10,221 bases of DNA from Chloroflexi bacterium RBG_16_64_43. Lineage in GTDB: Bacteria > Chloroflexota > Anaerolineae > Anaerolineales > RBG-16-64-43. The DNA lies in contig MGOA01000177.1 in the NCBI GenBank assembly GCA_001796965.1, forward strand, positions 1 through 10,221. Reading direction: 5' to 3'. Below the pieces are notes generated by a model that was not told the origin of the DNA, searched no databases, and was given only the letters and a program-made list of their open reading frames with translations. Numbering within the stretch: position 1 is the stretch's first letter; the number at the start of each line of letters is the position of its first letter. This document shows, piece after piece, positions 1-7,296 of the stretch. A program made the position numbers and the translations under genes.

Positions 1-710
1 CCCTGCTCGCTGCTGCGCCGCCCCTTGCCGTCCGCGGGAGGAGACCCGCCGAGAGTTCCGCCGCTAAGCGGGCTCCAAGGGATAACGCCGAGGCCCAGCG
101 CGCGGCAGGCCGGAAGTACCTCCAACTCGGCAGTGCGGGCTCTCAAGTTATACAGGCTTTGCTCCGAGACTAATCCCATGAAGTGCCGCGCGCGGGCCTC
201 GGCCTGCGCCACCGCAATCTGCCAGCCGGCAAAGTTGCTGCTGCCGACATAGAGCACCTTGCCCGTCTGCACCAAGTGCTCCATCGCCTGCCATATCTCT
301 TCCCACGGTGACTGGCGGTCGATATGATGCATCTGGTAGAGGTCGATGTGGTCGGTCTGCAATCGGCGCAGGCTGCCTTCGCACGCGGCGCGGATGTGGT
401 ACGCCGAAAGACGGTGGTCGTTGGGTCCTTTGCCCATTTCCCCGTATACCTTGGTGGCCAACACCACTCGCTCACGCCGACCGCCGCCCTGCGCGAACCA
501 GCGCCCAAGGATGTTCTCGGTCACGCCTTCGCCGCGCTTCCAGCCGTACACGTTCGCGGTATCGAAGAAGTTGATCCCGTGTTCGAGGGCTGCATCCATG
601 ATCTCGTAACTGTCGCCCTCGGAGGTGTGCGGGCCAAAGTTCATCGTCCCCAAGCAGAAGCGGCTGACTTTGAGTCCAGATCGTCCGAGACTGGCATACT
701 CCATTGTCAT
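1..710 (-). CDS. Aldo/keto reductase (C-terminus beyond window edge)
   Basis: NAD(P)H-dependent oxidoreductase of the aldo/keto reductase superfamily, a cytoplasmic TIM-barrel enzyme that reduces aldehydes or ketones; the substrate cannot be read from sequence. The reading frame is open from 710 to the left edge, giving 236 residues and no stop, so roughly the last quarter (a usual member is 310-350 residues) is missing. The N-terminus MTMEYASLGRSGLKVS is typical of the family. The catalytic tetrad is complete: Asp50 and Tyr55 in FFDTANVYG, Lys87 in LATK, His128 in LYQMHH. SSNFAGWQ and IPWSPLSGG are further family motifs in the expected order. The start at 710 is chosen because GGAG lies six bases upstream; a second ATG at 704 is possible. 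The gene diverges from the membrane protein gene at 1123. Close relatives include the voltage-gated potassium channel beta-subunit-like reductases, but I cannot assign a subfamily. Confidence 0.93.
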   Translation of the reverse strand, partial: MTMEYASLGRSGLKVSRFCLGTMNFGPHTSEGDSYEIMDAALEHGINFFDTANVYGWKRGEGVTENILGRWFAQGGGRRERVVLATKVYGEMGKGPNDHRLSAYHIRAACEGSLRRLQTDHIDLYQMHHIDRQSPWEEIWQAMEHLVQTGKVLYVGSSNFAGWQIAVAQAEARARHFMGLVSEQSLYNLRARTAELEVLPACRALGLGVIPWSPLSGGTLGGSPPADGKGRRSSEQ

Positions 711-1122
711 CGCACTCTCCCAGGTCCACCCCGGCCTCGGCGATACGGCGCGGCCGGCACGCGCCTCTTGAGATTGTACTCCCGCTGCGAGGTCGTTCGC
801 AGCGAGAGGGTGTCTGCTGAACGGGCCGGTTGCGCCCAAGGCCAACCTGCAATAGACTTCAATGAGATCTACCTGCGCCTCCGCCCACGATCGCGCCGAC
901 GCCGGCGCACAATGCGCGAACGCTTCTCGCGGCTGAGGCGCCGCCGTTTGCCCATCAGACCGATGAGGTCCACAATACTCCCGCCGGTCCAGGTCCATTC
1001 GACGGAGCACGAGAGCCTCTGACGGCTCCGTGTTCCCGCGGATCAGGCCCTACTAGATGCTGCAGGGCGAGTTCCCTCGCCGATCTCGATAGCCTCGTCG
1101 CAACAGTCGGAAGGAGGTTTCA
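711..1122. other. Intergenic region between divergent genes
   Basis: 412 bases between the divergent aldo/keto reductase and the membrane protein gene. I find no recognisable protein in any frame; the frames that stay open have the arginine-rich composition of GC-rich non-coding frames. It holds a 12-base inverted repeat at 779-808 (listed separately) and a smaller perfect 6-base stem at 893-898/903-908. A weak plus-strand promoter guess is TTGCCC at 948-953 with CACAAT at 971-976, 17 bases apart, each matching the consensus in four of six positions; this is not strong enough to annotate as a promoter. Confidence 0.6.
779..808. repeat. Inverted repeat upstream of the aldo/keto reductase
   Basis: CTCCCGCTGCGA (779-790) and TCGCAGCGAGAG (797-808) are complementary at 11 of 12 positions around a 6-base spacer GGTCGT. 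It lies about 70 bases upstream of the aldo/keto reductase start, where an operator would sit. No T-run follows on either strand, so a terminator is unlikely. Function as a regulator site is inference only. Confidence 0.4.
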
Positions 1123-1713
1123 TTGGACAGGCGACTCCTCCCCAGGTTATTGCTCGCCGCCTTTGTCGGTTTCATCGCCCCGCTCGCCATTGCAGTTCTA
1201 CTGGTCCTGGGCTACGGGCTCCAAGTCTCCGCGACCATGCCCAAGACCGTCTCCGCAATACCCGCGGAGACGGCAGGCCCCGACGCGTGGCAGCTCTCTT
1301 CGGATCAAGAGCGCGCTCTCTCTGAGAATGGCCACCCGGAGTCGTTTGCCATCCTCTTCTACGACGAAGAGGGCGAAGATGGAAGCCTCGAGAATGTCCG
1401 CTACGAAACGTGGAGCTACTACACGCGCGGACTGGAGATGACTTTCATCAATGGCGAACTGGAAACGCAGACCGCACTGGATCGCTTCTCTGCCAAACCC
1501 GGGTCGCTCTCCTGTCGGCCGGAGCAGTTCGCCCCGTATATGGACCTGGCGGAGGTTGTCCGCGCCGCCGGCTTGAGCTCTTTCACGATGACGCCGCTCG
1601 AAGACCAGCTCTTACCTGGCGGCGAAACGTACTTTGCCGACCGGCTGACCTTTGGCCTGATAGACGGTGAGCTTCGCTACATCGAAACGCTCCCGACGGT
1701 AGAGGAGGGATGA
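1123..1713 (+). CDS. Hypothetical single-pass membrane-anchored protein
   Basis: I do not recognise a named family. The product is 196 residues. An N-terminal basic stretch (MDRRLLPR) is followed by one long hydrophobic segment at about residues 9-35, which should anchor it in the membrane; the rest (about 40-196) is acidic, soluble and probably outside the cytoplasm. It has a Tyr/Trp-rich motif around residues 93-108 (RYETWSYYTRGLEM), a single cysteine at 131 and an acidic tail. The start is TTG at 1123: AAGGAGG at 1111-1117 sits five bases before it, a near-perfect ribosome binding site that decides the start. Its stop is four bases before the ATG of the following lipoprotein gene, so the two are almost certainly cotranscribed and translationally linked. 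The lack of an enzyme motif suggests a structural or sensing role at the envelope, which is inference. Confidence 0.8.
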   Translation: MDRRLLPRLLLAAFVGFIAPLAIAVLLVLGYGLQVSATMPKTVSAIPAETAGPDAWQLSSDQERALSENGHPESFAILFYDEEGEDGSLENVRYETWSYYTRGLEMTFINGELETQTALDRFSAKPGSLSCRPEQFAPYMDLAEVVRAAGLSSFTMTPLEDQLLPGGETYFADRLTFGLIDGELRYIETLPTVEEG

Positions 1714-1717
1714 GAGC

Positions 1718-2968
1718 ATGAGCCCGCACGTCATGCAAGCGAAGGCACGGTTCCTCTTCATCGTCGCTGCCCTCGGGTTGACCCTCGGATGCAACCTCCT
1801 CGCGCCCTCAGGCTCTCGCCGTTCTGAAGACGCGGCCCTCTTGCTCATGCTCGCCAGCCATAGCTTGATCGAAGCCTCCGTTGCGGAGGCTCCCTCTGCG
1901 TCTCGTGGTCCGGGCCTTTCCGGTGCGCGTGCTGCCGGCGGAATCGCGGCCGGCCCGCGGCGCAACGAGGCGCGCATGATGGCCGAGTGGTACCACGCCC
2001 TTGCCGAAAGACTGCCCGAAGACGACGAAGTCCGGCAAGGCTACCTCGACAAGGCCGACGACTACTACGACCAGGCCAAGGCGCTGGATGAAGAGCGCGA
2101 AAGGGCAGAGCGACGGCGCCATCGAGGGTTCTTCCGATGGTTCGGCCGCCAGGTGAAGAACTTCGGCGAAGGCCTTGGCCGAGTTGTGGGCGGCGTCATG
2201 GGCTTTGCCGGCGCCGTGGTCGAGTACGTTGTCGAGGAGGAATTGCCCGCCCGCATACGCGCTGCCATCAAAGGCGAGTGGGAGCGCATCAAAGCCATCG
2301 CCCAGGGCAAGATCGAGATGTTCTGGCAGCGCCTGGCGACACGGTACGGCGATGTCTTTACCGCATACTTGCGCGATCGGGTCGATCCGCTGTTCATACG
2401 ATTGCGCGACCGGGTCACTGGCCGCACTCGCCGGGTATCGCGCAGGCTGACCCTGACCGCGCAAGCCTTGAACCCGGCTGAGGCCACCGCCACATCAACG
2501 CAGAAGCCTGTTGCGCCACCAACGCACACCCAACCGCCGACGCCGGGCCAGCTGCTCTCGAAGACCGGGACCGTCGTGCCGGTCGGCCTGGATCCTGGCT
2601 TGCGCGCCACGAGCAACAAAATCTCGATCACGTTCCAGGATGATGGCCGGGGAGTCGTGCGAGGCAGCGGCGTGTACGCAGCCATCTACATGTGGGAAGA
2701 GTGCCACAAGGAGCTTCCTACTTCAACACGATGGGAGTTGACCGGGACCTACGACCCTGCCACAAAGCGATTCGGGGGGACGATGCAGGAGTACGGCCAG
2801 GGGCAGATTGCATACACGAATTGCAGCGTGGGCGATGTGCCAGAATACACGCGCGGACAGGGAGGAACCTGGGAGGCCGCCCTGGAGAACGGCGTCATCA
2901 AGGGGAGTATGACTCTCATACAAGGCGGAGGGACACCGATCCTGCGAGTCACTTTTGAGGCGCGCTAG
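1718..2968 (+). CDS. Predicted lipoprotein, unknown function
   Basis: A 416-residue envelope protein with no family I recognise. The N-terminus is a lipoprotein signal peptide: basic start, hydrophobic run at residues 12-23, then TLGC with the lipidated cysteine at 25. After a low-complexity stretch comes a charged helical region at about 87-137 (Asp/Glu/Arg-rich, coiled-coil-like). Residues 149-172 are glycine-rich and hydrophobic (GEGLGRVVGGVMGFAGAVVEY) and look like a glycine-zipper membrane-associating helix. Amphipathic basic helices follow (175-247), then a Pro/Thr linker at about 252-277, and a beta-rich C-terminal domain from about 300 to 416 with two cysteines (329, 369) that could form a disulfide. 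GAGGAGGG at 1702-1709 lies eight bases before the ATG, supporting this start. The gene directly follows the anchored protein at 1123. The C-terminal half resembles a small ligand-binding beta domain, but that is a guess. Confidence 0.8.
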   Translation: MSPHVMQAKARFLFIVAALGLTLGCNLLAPSGSRRSEDAALLLMLASHSLIEASVAEAPSASRGPGLSGARAAGGIAAGPRRNEARMMAEWYHALAERLPEDDEVRQGYLDKADDYYDQAKALDEERERAERRRHRGFFRWFGRQVKNFGEGLGRVVGGVMGFAGAVVEYVVEEELPARIRAAIKGEWERIKAIAQGKIEMFWQRLATRYGDVFTAYLRDRVDPLFIRLRDRVTGRTRRVSRRLTLTAQALNPAEATATSTQKPVAPPTHTQPPTPGQLLSKTGTVVPVGLDPGLRATSNKISITFQDDGRGVVRGSGVYAAIYMWEECHKELPTSTRWELTGTYDPATKRFGGTMQEYGQGQIAYTNCSVGDVPEYTRGQGGTWEAALENGVIKGSMTLIQGGGTPILRVTFEAR

Positions 2969-3070
2969 CTCATTCCCGGCTGCCAACTCCTGTCGGCTTC
3001 GAGGGGGCGGACCCGCGCTCGGGGGCTCTTGCCTCCTGGCGGTATGCTACACTGGACGTTGGAGATGGCG

Positions 3071-3418
3071 ATGGAATTGAGCGTTGAGACACCAAGCCAT
3101 TCGCTGGTCGGGGAGGTATTCAAAGCGCTCGGCCTCCCGGAAGACGGCCGAGCGCGTCGTTGGTTCGGAGGTTCGGCCTTCTGCGTGCTGGTGGAGGTAA
3201 TACTCAACGCGGCCGGCGCGCTGACGTTGGAGTACCCTTGGTGGAACGCCCGCGTCCCGTAGCTGATCTTTCTCATCGGTTACTTCACCTTCTTCATCGT
3301 TTCGTTCTGGGTTTTCGACATGACCTCGGCGCGCAAGAAGGCCGTGGTTGTGGGGGCTATCGGCGCCTTGGATGTGGTGAGCCTGGTCGTGTTCGGGGCG
3401 GTGCTGCATTTGATTTAG
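3071..3418 (+). pseudogene. Small multi-pass membrane protein interrupted by an in-frame TAG
   Basis: One reading frame runs from 3071 to a TAG at 3416-3418 and would encode about 115 residues, but TAG at 3260-3262 (codon 64) breaks it. Both sides clearly belong to one protein: before the stop there is a soluble start (MELSVETPSHS), a hydrophobic segment and the motif EYPWWNARVP; directly after, in the same frame, come LIFLIGYFTFFIVSFWVF and a third hydrophobic segment VVSLVVFGAVLHLI. The second part has no ribosome binding site or good start of its own. A single G-to-A change (TGG to TAG) would explain the break and would restore a tryptophan in a PW-LIF context. GGAG at 3061-3064 is six bases before the ATG at 3071; in-frame starts at 3029 (TTG), 3044 and 3065 are possible. 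TACACT at 3048-3053 resembles a -10 box. It could be a real pseudogene, a sequencing error or readthrough. Other genes here end in TAG, which argues against amber reassignment. Confidence 0.72.
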
Positions 3419-3769
3419 GCGCTGGCACGGCATTCATTCCGAGCGAGTCGTGCGAGCATGGGATGCCAGGAACCGCCCTCAGGGTTGCGGCGGGCGGTAG
3501 TGCTCGGCGGTGCGAAAGAAGCTCGAGTCGCTAGTTGGCGTGGCGCTCTTCTTCGCATAGTGTGTCGCCACACTGCATACGGTTCCGGTCATCCTGTGGG
3601 CGAGGCTTACCGGTCGCGGGAAGGCAAGACTATCTTTCGGTCGCACATGAGCGCCCGTTGAGGGAATAGCGATCTGTGCAGGAAGGGCTCTGAGCATGCG
3701 CATTCTCAACGCCAATCGCGGGGCAGGATCCACAAGGAAGTCGTGCCTGGGTCTGCGTGGGGCGGTTCC
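3419..3769. other. Intergenic region before the carbonic anhydrase-like gene
   Basis: About 350 bases with no recognisable protein on either strand. It contains one small perfect hairpin, AGTGTG (3559-3564) and CACACT (3569-3574) around TCGC, with no T-run after it. TATCTT at 3631-3636 is a weak -10-like match without a convincing -35. A GTG at 3743, in frame with the downstream gene and preceded by AAGGAAG, could extend that gene by nine residues. Otherwise I see nothing. Confidence 0.5.
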
Positions 3770-4369
3770 ATGAAGGACTTTGGTCGCACCTCCCCTGTGG
3801 GTGATTTGATGCTCGAGCGGCTCATCGATGGAAACAAGCGATACGCATCGGGCAAGTTGACCCATCCCAATCAGGTCTTCCGGCGCTGGTCTGGGCCGCC
3901 GGACCGTCAGCAGCCCTTCGCCATGGTCATCAGTTGCTCAGAGTCAGTTGCCCCACCAGAAGTGATTTTCGACTGCGGCGTGGGCGACTTATTTGTGATT
4001 CGCATCGCGGGGCTGGTGCTGAGCGAATCGATGCTTGCCAGCGTGGAGTTCGGCGTCCGCACCTGGCACATCCCGATCGTGATGGTGCTGGGGCACTCCC
4101 ATTGCTCGGTGGTGGCGGCCGCCTTGCGCGGCGACGAGCCGCCCAGCCCATTCGGCAGCCTTGCCGGCCGCCTGCGCCCCGCGCTTGAACGCAGCAGGCG
4201 ACTGCCGGGTGATGGGGTGTCAAATGCCGGACGCGCCCAGGCGCACGTCGTGGCCGAGTACTTGCGCGGAGCCGGGCAGGCATTGGTGGGCAGCGGTGCC
4301 GCCGACCGGCTGCGGATTCTGGCCGTCTTCCTCAATCAGGGGTCGGGGATGATTGAAGTCGTGGATTGA
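3770..4369 (+). CDS. Beta-carbonic anhydrase family protein with altered active site
   Basis: 199 residues, the normal length for a beta-class carbonic anhydrase, cytoplasmic, with the family start LERLIDGNKRYASGK. The three zinc ligands are present: Cys56 in ISCSES, His109 and Cys112 in LGHSHC. The rest of the catalytic signature is changed. The canonical CSDSRV reads CSESVA, so the Asp-Arg dyad that orients zinc-bound water is Glu58 and Val60, and the glycine normally after the second cysteine is serine. Family members normally interconvert carbon dioxide and bicarbonate; some relatives hydrate other small molecules such as COS or CS2. With this dyad missing, ordinary activity is doubtful, so a different substrate or a non-catalytic role is possible (inference). 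ATG at 3770 leaves about 15 residues before the family core; GTG at 3743 is an alternative. It stands alone, with long untranslated DNA before it and a strong terminator after it. Confidence 0.87.
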   Translation: MKDFGRTSPVGDLMLERLIDGNKRYASGKLTHPNQVFRRWSGPPDRQQPFAMVISCSESVAPPEVIFDCGVGDLFVIRIAGLVLSESMLASVEFGVRTWHIPIVMVLGHSHCSVVAAALRGDEPPSPFGSLAGRLRPALERSRRLPGDGVSNAGRAQAHVVAEYLRGAGQALVGSGAADRLRILAVFLNQGSGMIEVVD

Positions 4370-4406
4370 TGCCTCTCGCCGCCGTCGTGGTCAACAGCAA
4401 ACGATG

Positions 4407-4446
4407 CGCGCCCACGCCAAAAAGGCGTGGGCGCGGTCTTCTTCTG
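4407..4446 (+). terminator. Rho-independent terminator after the carbonic anhydrase-like gene
   Basis: A perfect 12-base stem (4407-4418 with 4424-4435) around the loop AAAAA, followed by the pyrimidine-rich tract GGTCTTCTTCT. It begins 38 bases after the carbonic anhydrase-like stop and lies in the convergent gap before the alcohol dehydrogenase stop at 4470. The T-rich side favours plus-strand termination; on the minus strand no T-run follows, though the stem may still slow the opposing transcript. Confidence 0.85.
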
Positions 4447-4469
4447 AAAGCCGGCTGGTGCCCGCGCGA

Positions 4470-5630
4470 CTAGAGCGAGGCATCGATGATCTCAGTCACC
4501 TCGGCGGGGGTCAGTTCAATCGGGTTGGACTTGGTGCTGGTAGCTGCGAGCGATTTCTCGACCAGCGCGGGGATATCTTCGGAGGTGACGCCGTATTGGG
4601 AAAGGGGAGCAATCTCCAGGTGGCGGCACATCTGCTCCAACCATGTGACGCCGTCCTCCGGCGTGGCTGCGGCTTCGCCCGTGAGCAATGCGGCCACCTC
4701 TTGCGCGCGAGCGAGGCCCGGCGCAAGGGGGGTACGCGCCCGCATGGCCCGCACGTTGATGCGCAGGGCGTGTGGCAGGATTCGCGCGCACAGCGCGCCG
4801 TGCGGAGCCGCGAACTTCCCGCCCAGCGGTCCAGAGATGCCATGCACGACGCCCAGCCCCGAGTTGGCCAAGCAGAGCCCGCCGAAGAGGGAGGCCAGAG
4901 CCATATCCTCACGCGCTACGGCGTCGCTGCCCGAGGCGTAGGCCCGCTCGAGCGAGCGCGCCACACGGCGCATCCCTTCGCGGGCCAGACCGTCGGTGAG
5001 CGGGTTGGCGCGGATGGAGAGAAACGGCTCGATGAGTTGGGTGAGCGCGTCCATCCCCGCGGCGGCCGTGATGGCCGGCGACGCGCTGTAGGTTAGCTCA
5101 GGATCGATGACCGCAATCCGCGGAAGCAGGAGAGGATGGCGGATGCTCACCTTAACCCGGTGTTCGGGTGATAGCAGTACGGTGTTGCGCGTCACCTCGC
5201 TGCCGGTGCCGGCCGTAGTGGGGATGGCGATGAGGGGCAGGGGAGGGACGCGGACGGGCAAGCCGCGCCCGATCACTTCCATGTAATCGAGCGCAGGGCC
5301 GGGATTCGTGGCCAGCGCCGCCACGGCCTTAGCGCCATCCAGCACGCTGCCGCCGCCGATGCCGATGACCAGGTCGTAGCCGGACTGGCGTGCCAAAGAG
5401 GCGCCCTCGTCCGCCATCTGAAGCGTTGGCTCGCCGGGAATCGCACACAATCCACATGCAATCCCAGCTTCTTCCAAGGCTGCCTGCAGCGTGTACGCGC
5501 GGTCGGCCCGCGCGCCGTGCACCACCAACGCGTTGCGACCCAAACCGAGGGCGAGCTGCGCGACCTGGTTGACCGTACCGGCGCCGAAGATGATGCGCGC
5601 GGCCGTCGCAAACTCGAATGGCAGCCTCAT
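4470..5630 (-). CDS. Iron-containing alcohol dehydrogenase family protein
   Basis: 386-residue cytoplasmic oxidoreductase of the group III (iron-containing) alcohol dehydrogenase / dehydroquinate-synthase-like fold. The N-terminal domain binds NAD(P): GIGGGSVLDGAK at residues 90-101 and PTTAGTGSEVTRN at 137-149. The helical C-terminal domain holds the metal site. Aligned by spacing to lactaldehyde reductase FucO (Asp196, His200, His263, His277), this protein has Asp194, Gln198, His263 and His277, so one ligand histidine is replaced by glutamine in DALTQLIEPF. The substrate is unknown; the overall pattern recalls maleylacetate reductase-like members. Start 5630 is chosen because the family N-terminus begins there and GGAG lies five bases upstream; an extension to 5717 would be unrelated sequence overlapping the previous gene. 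It overlaps the upstream monooxygenase-fold gene by ATGA (5627-5630), so translation is probably coupled. Confidence 0.92.
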   Translation of the reverse strand: MRLPFEFATAARIIFGAGTVNQVAQLALGLGRNALVVHGARADRAYTLQAALEEAGIACGLCAIPGEPTLQMADEGASLARQSGYDLVIGIGGGSVLDGAKAVAALATNPGPALDYMEVIGRGLPVRVPPLPLIAIPTTAGTGSEVTRNTVLLSPEHRVKVSIRHPLLLPRIAVIDPELTYSASPAITAAAGMDALTQLIEPFLSIRANPLTDGLAREGMRRVARSLERAYASGSDAVAREDMALASLFGGLCLANSGLGVVHGISGPLGGKFAAPHGALCARILPHALRINVRAMRARTPLAPGLARAQEVAALLTGEAAATPEDGVTWLEQMCRHLEIAPLSQYGVTSEDIPALVEKSLAATSTKSNPIELTPAEVTEIIDASL

Positions 5631-5935
5631 CCCATCTCCGCGTCGCTCGGATGGCGGTTTTGATAGATGACTTTCGTGCGCGGTTCGGGCATCATGGAAG
5701 TCACGGCCTCGCGCCACTTGAGGTAGTGAGGGGTGGCCTGGTGCTGGGCTGGTCCCTCGGCCGTGCGATAGGCCTCGAGCAGGATGAAGCGCGTGGGGTC
5801 ATCATTCTGTTGATAGACCTCGAAACGCGCGATGCCCGGTTCGTGCTGGCTGTGCCGGGCGTTCTCGAGTGTCGCCTCCAGGAAAGCGGCGACGGCTTCC
5901 GGCTTAACGTGAATCTGAACGAATGCTACATCCAT
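5627..5935 (-). CDS. Antibiotic biosynthesis monooxygenase (ABM) domain protein
   Basis: 102-residue protein of the dimeric alpha-beta barrel ABM family, which includes the quinol monooxygenase YgiN and the autoinducer-2 phosphate isomerase LsrG. It begins with the usual first strand (MDVAFVQIHVKPEAV), followed by the family pattern EPGIARFEVYQQ-DDPTRFILLEAYR and the HYLKWRE segment; His65 and His70 sit in the usual pocket region. Members act without a metal or flavin on small quinols or related carbonyl compounds, so the exact reaction cannot be named. The start is ATG at 5935, preceded by GGAGGAG five bases away; ATG at 5950 would add five residues. It lies 22 bases after dinB and its stop overlaps the alcohol dehydrogenase start in ATGA. 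Pairing with the dehydrogenase suggests both act on the same small carbonyl compound (inference). Confidence 0.88.
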   Translation of the reverse strand: MDVAFVQIHVKPEAVAAFLEATLENARHSQHEPGIARFEVYQQNDDPTRFILLEAYRTAEGPAQHQATPHYLKWREAVTSMMPEPRTKVIYQNRHPSDAEMG

Positions 5936-5957
5936 CGGCTCCTCCACCATTACTCGA

Positions 5958-7148
5958 TCAGTCGTCGGATGCAGGCAGGCTGCTTCCGCGCCGGATGACG
6001 GAATCTCCGAATCGTTCGCGCAAGGCGTCAACCGCCGCAACCAGCTTGCGCTCCTTCTCGCCGGCCTCGTTCCACAAGGCGAGCTGGCGGGCCGCCGGGC
6101 CAAGCCCGGTGACCCCAACGCCAATGAGGCGCACCGGCCTGGCCGGGATCCATGCCCGTTCGAAAAGTTGCAGCGCCGTTCCATAGATTTCATTGTCAAG
6201 GTTGGTCGGCTGCGGCAGGGTCGCCTGGCGGGTCAAGGTCGTGAAATCGGACCAACGCAGCTTGATCTTCACCGTGGTTCCGGTCACCTCGTCGGTGCGT
6301 AGACGGTGCGCCACGCGATCGGCCAGGCGGCGTAGAGTCCGTGTCAACTCCTGCCGATCGGCCACGTCTCGCGCGAACGTGGTCTCCTGACTCACAGATT
6401 TGGCCGCCCACTCGGTCACCACCGGATCATCGTCGCGGCCCTGGGCCCGCAGCCACAACTCATGCCCGATTTGCCCCAGGTCGTCCGCCAGCGCGGGTTC
6501 GGGGCGCGCGGCCAGGTCGCCGATGGTGTGGATGCCGAACTGGTTTAGGTGGGCCGCGGTCTTGGGCCCCACGCCCCACAACGCTTCGACCGGCAGCGGT
6601 GCCAAGAAAGCGGCCTCCTCCCCGGGAGGAACAACGGTGATAGCCATTGGCGCGTTGGGGCCGCGGTTGGCTGCCTTGCCGACATCGGTGGCGATCTTGG
6701 ACACCAGCTTGTTGCTCGCTGCCCCCAGCGAGGCGGGCAAGTGGAGTTCCTCAAAGATGCGCGCCTGCAGGCGCTGCGCGATTTCGCGCGGCGGGTCGGG
6801 GAGATCTGAGACATCCAAGAAGGCCTCGTCGATGGAGAGCGGCTCGACCAGTGGAGTCAGATCTCCGATGCGTTGCATCACCTGATCCGAAAGTTCACTG
6901 TAATAGCCATGGCGCGGGGGGACGACCGTTAGCCCGGGGCAAAGCCGAATGGCGCGAGCCATGGGCATGGCCGAGCGGACCCCGTGCTGGCGTGCGGCGT
7001 AGGAACAGGATGAGACAACCCCCCGCGTCTCGGGCCGGCCGCCGACGGCGAAGACCGTGCCTCGCAACGAGGGATCCTTCAGTTCCTCGGCGGCGCAGAA
7101 GAAAGCATCCAGATCGAGATGGATGATCTTGCGCAGCGGCTTGTGCAT
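5958..7148 (-). CDS. dinB: DNA polymerase IV (Y-family translesion polymerase)
   Basis: 396-residue error-prone Y-family polymerase that copies past damaged bases and can extend mismatched ends. All core motifs are visible: DLDAFF at residues 12-17 with metal-binding Asp12 and Asp14 and steric-gate Phe17; SCSYAARQHGVRSAMP in the fingers (48-62); SIDEAFLDV with catalytic Asp107 and Glu108. Helix-hairpin-helix thumb sequence (LWGVGPKTAAHL) and the little-finger domain follow. RQLALW near residues 354-359 is a good match to the sliding-clamp-binding motif QxLxLF, so it probably works with the beta clamp. Start ATG 7148 gives the standard MHKPLRKIIHLD start; the ribosome binding site is weak (GAGG about ten bases upstream). 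In Escherichia coli dinB is LexA-controlled, but I see no recognisable LexA box here. It leads a likely three-gene transcript with the two genes downstream. Confidence 0.96.
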   Translation of the reverse strand: MHKPLRKIIHLDLDAFFCAAEELKDPSLRGTVFAVGGRPETRGVVSSCSYAARQHGVRSAMPMARAIRLCPGLTVVPPRHGYYSELSDQVMQRIGDLTPLVEPLSIDEAFLDVSDLPDPPREIAQRLQARIFEELHLPASLGAASNKLVSKIATDVGKAANRGPNAPMAITVVPPGEEAAFLAPLPVEALWGVGPKTAAHLNQFGIHTIGDLAARPEPALADDLGQIGHELWLRAQGRDDDPVVTEWAAKSVSQETTFARDVADRQELTRTLRRLADRVAHRLRTDEVTGTTVKIKLRWSDFTTLTRQATLPQPTNLDNEIYGTALQLFERAWIPARPVRLIGVGVTGLGPAARQLALWNEAGEKERKLVAAVDALRERFGDSVIRRGSSLPASDD

Positions 7149-7296
7149 TGAGCAACAGCCTCGTTGGAGCGGTCCCTGGGTCCAATGGCGGAAAAGGCCG
7201 GCTCGCGACAGTCTACTACGATCGTGCCCAGGCGGACGGGATTCTCCGTCCGGCGATGCGATCCCTGCTTAGGAATGGCCGAGCGGAGCCGCGCCG

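Noticed and set aside
4353..5096. Long plus-strand open frame opposite the alcohol dehydrogenase
   Set aside because: It runs through the terminator and opposite a gene with clear family motifs; its composition is that of an antisense shadow.
5631..5717. Upstream extension of the alcohol dehydrogenase to 5717
   Set aside because: The added 29 residues are unlike the family start and lie inside the ABM gene in another frame; the ATG at 5630 has a good ribosome binding site.
5936..6199. Upstream extension of the ABM protein to 6199
   Set aside because: The extra 88 residues overlap dinB in another frame and show no domain; the ATG at 5935 has GGAGGAG five bases upstream.
7233..7252. Inverted repeat CGGACGG...CCGTCCG downstream of bcp as a terminator
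   Set aside because: Seven-base stem only and no T-run in the bcp direction.
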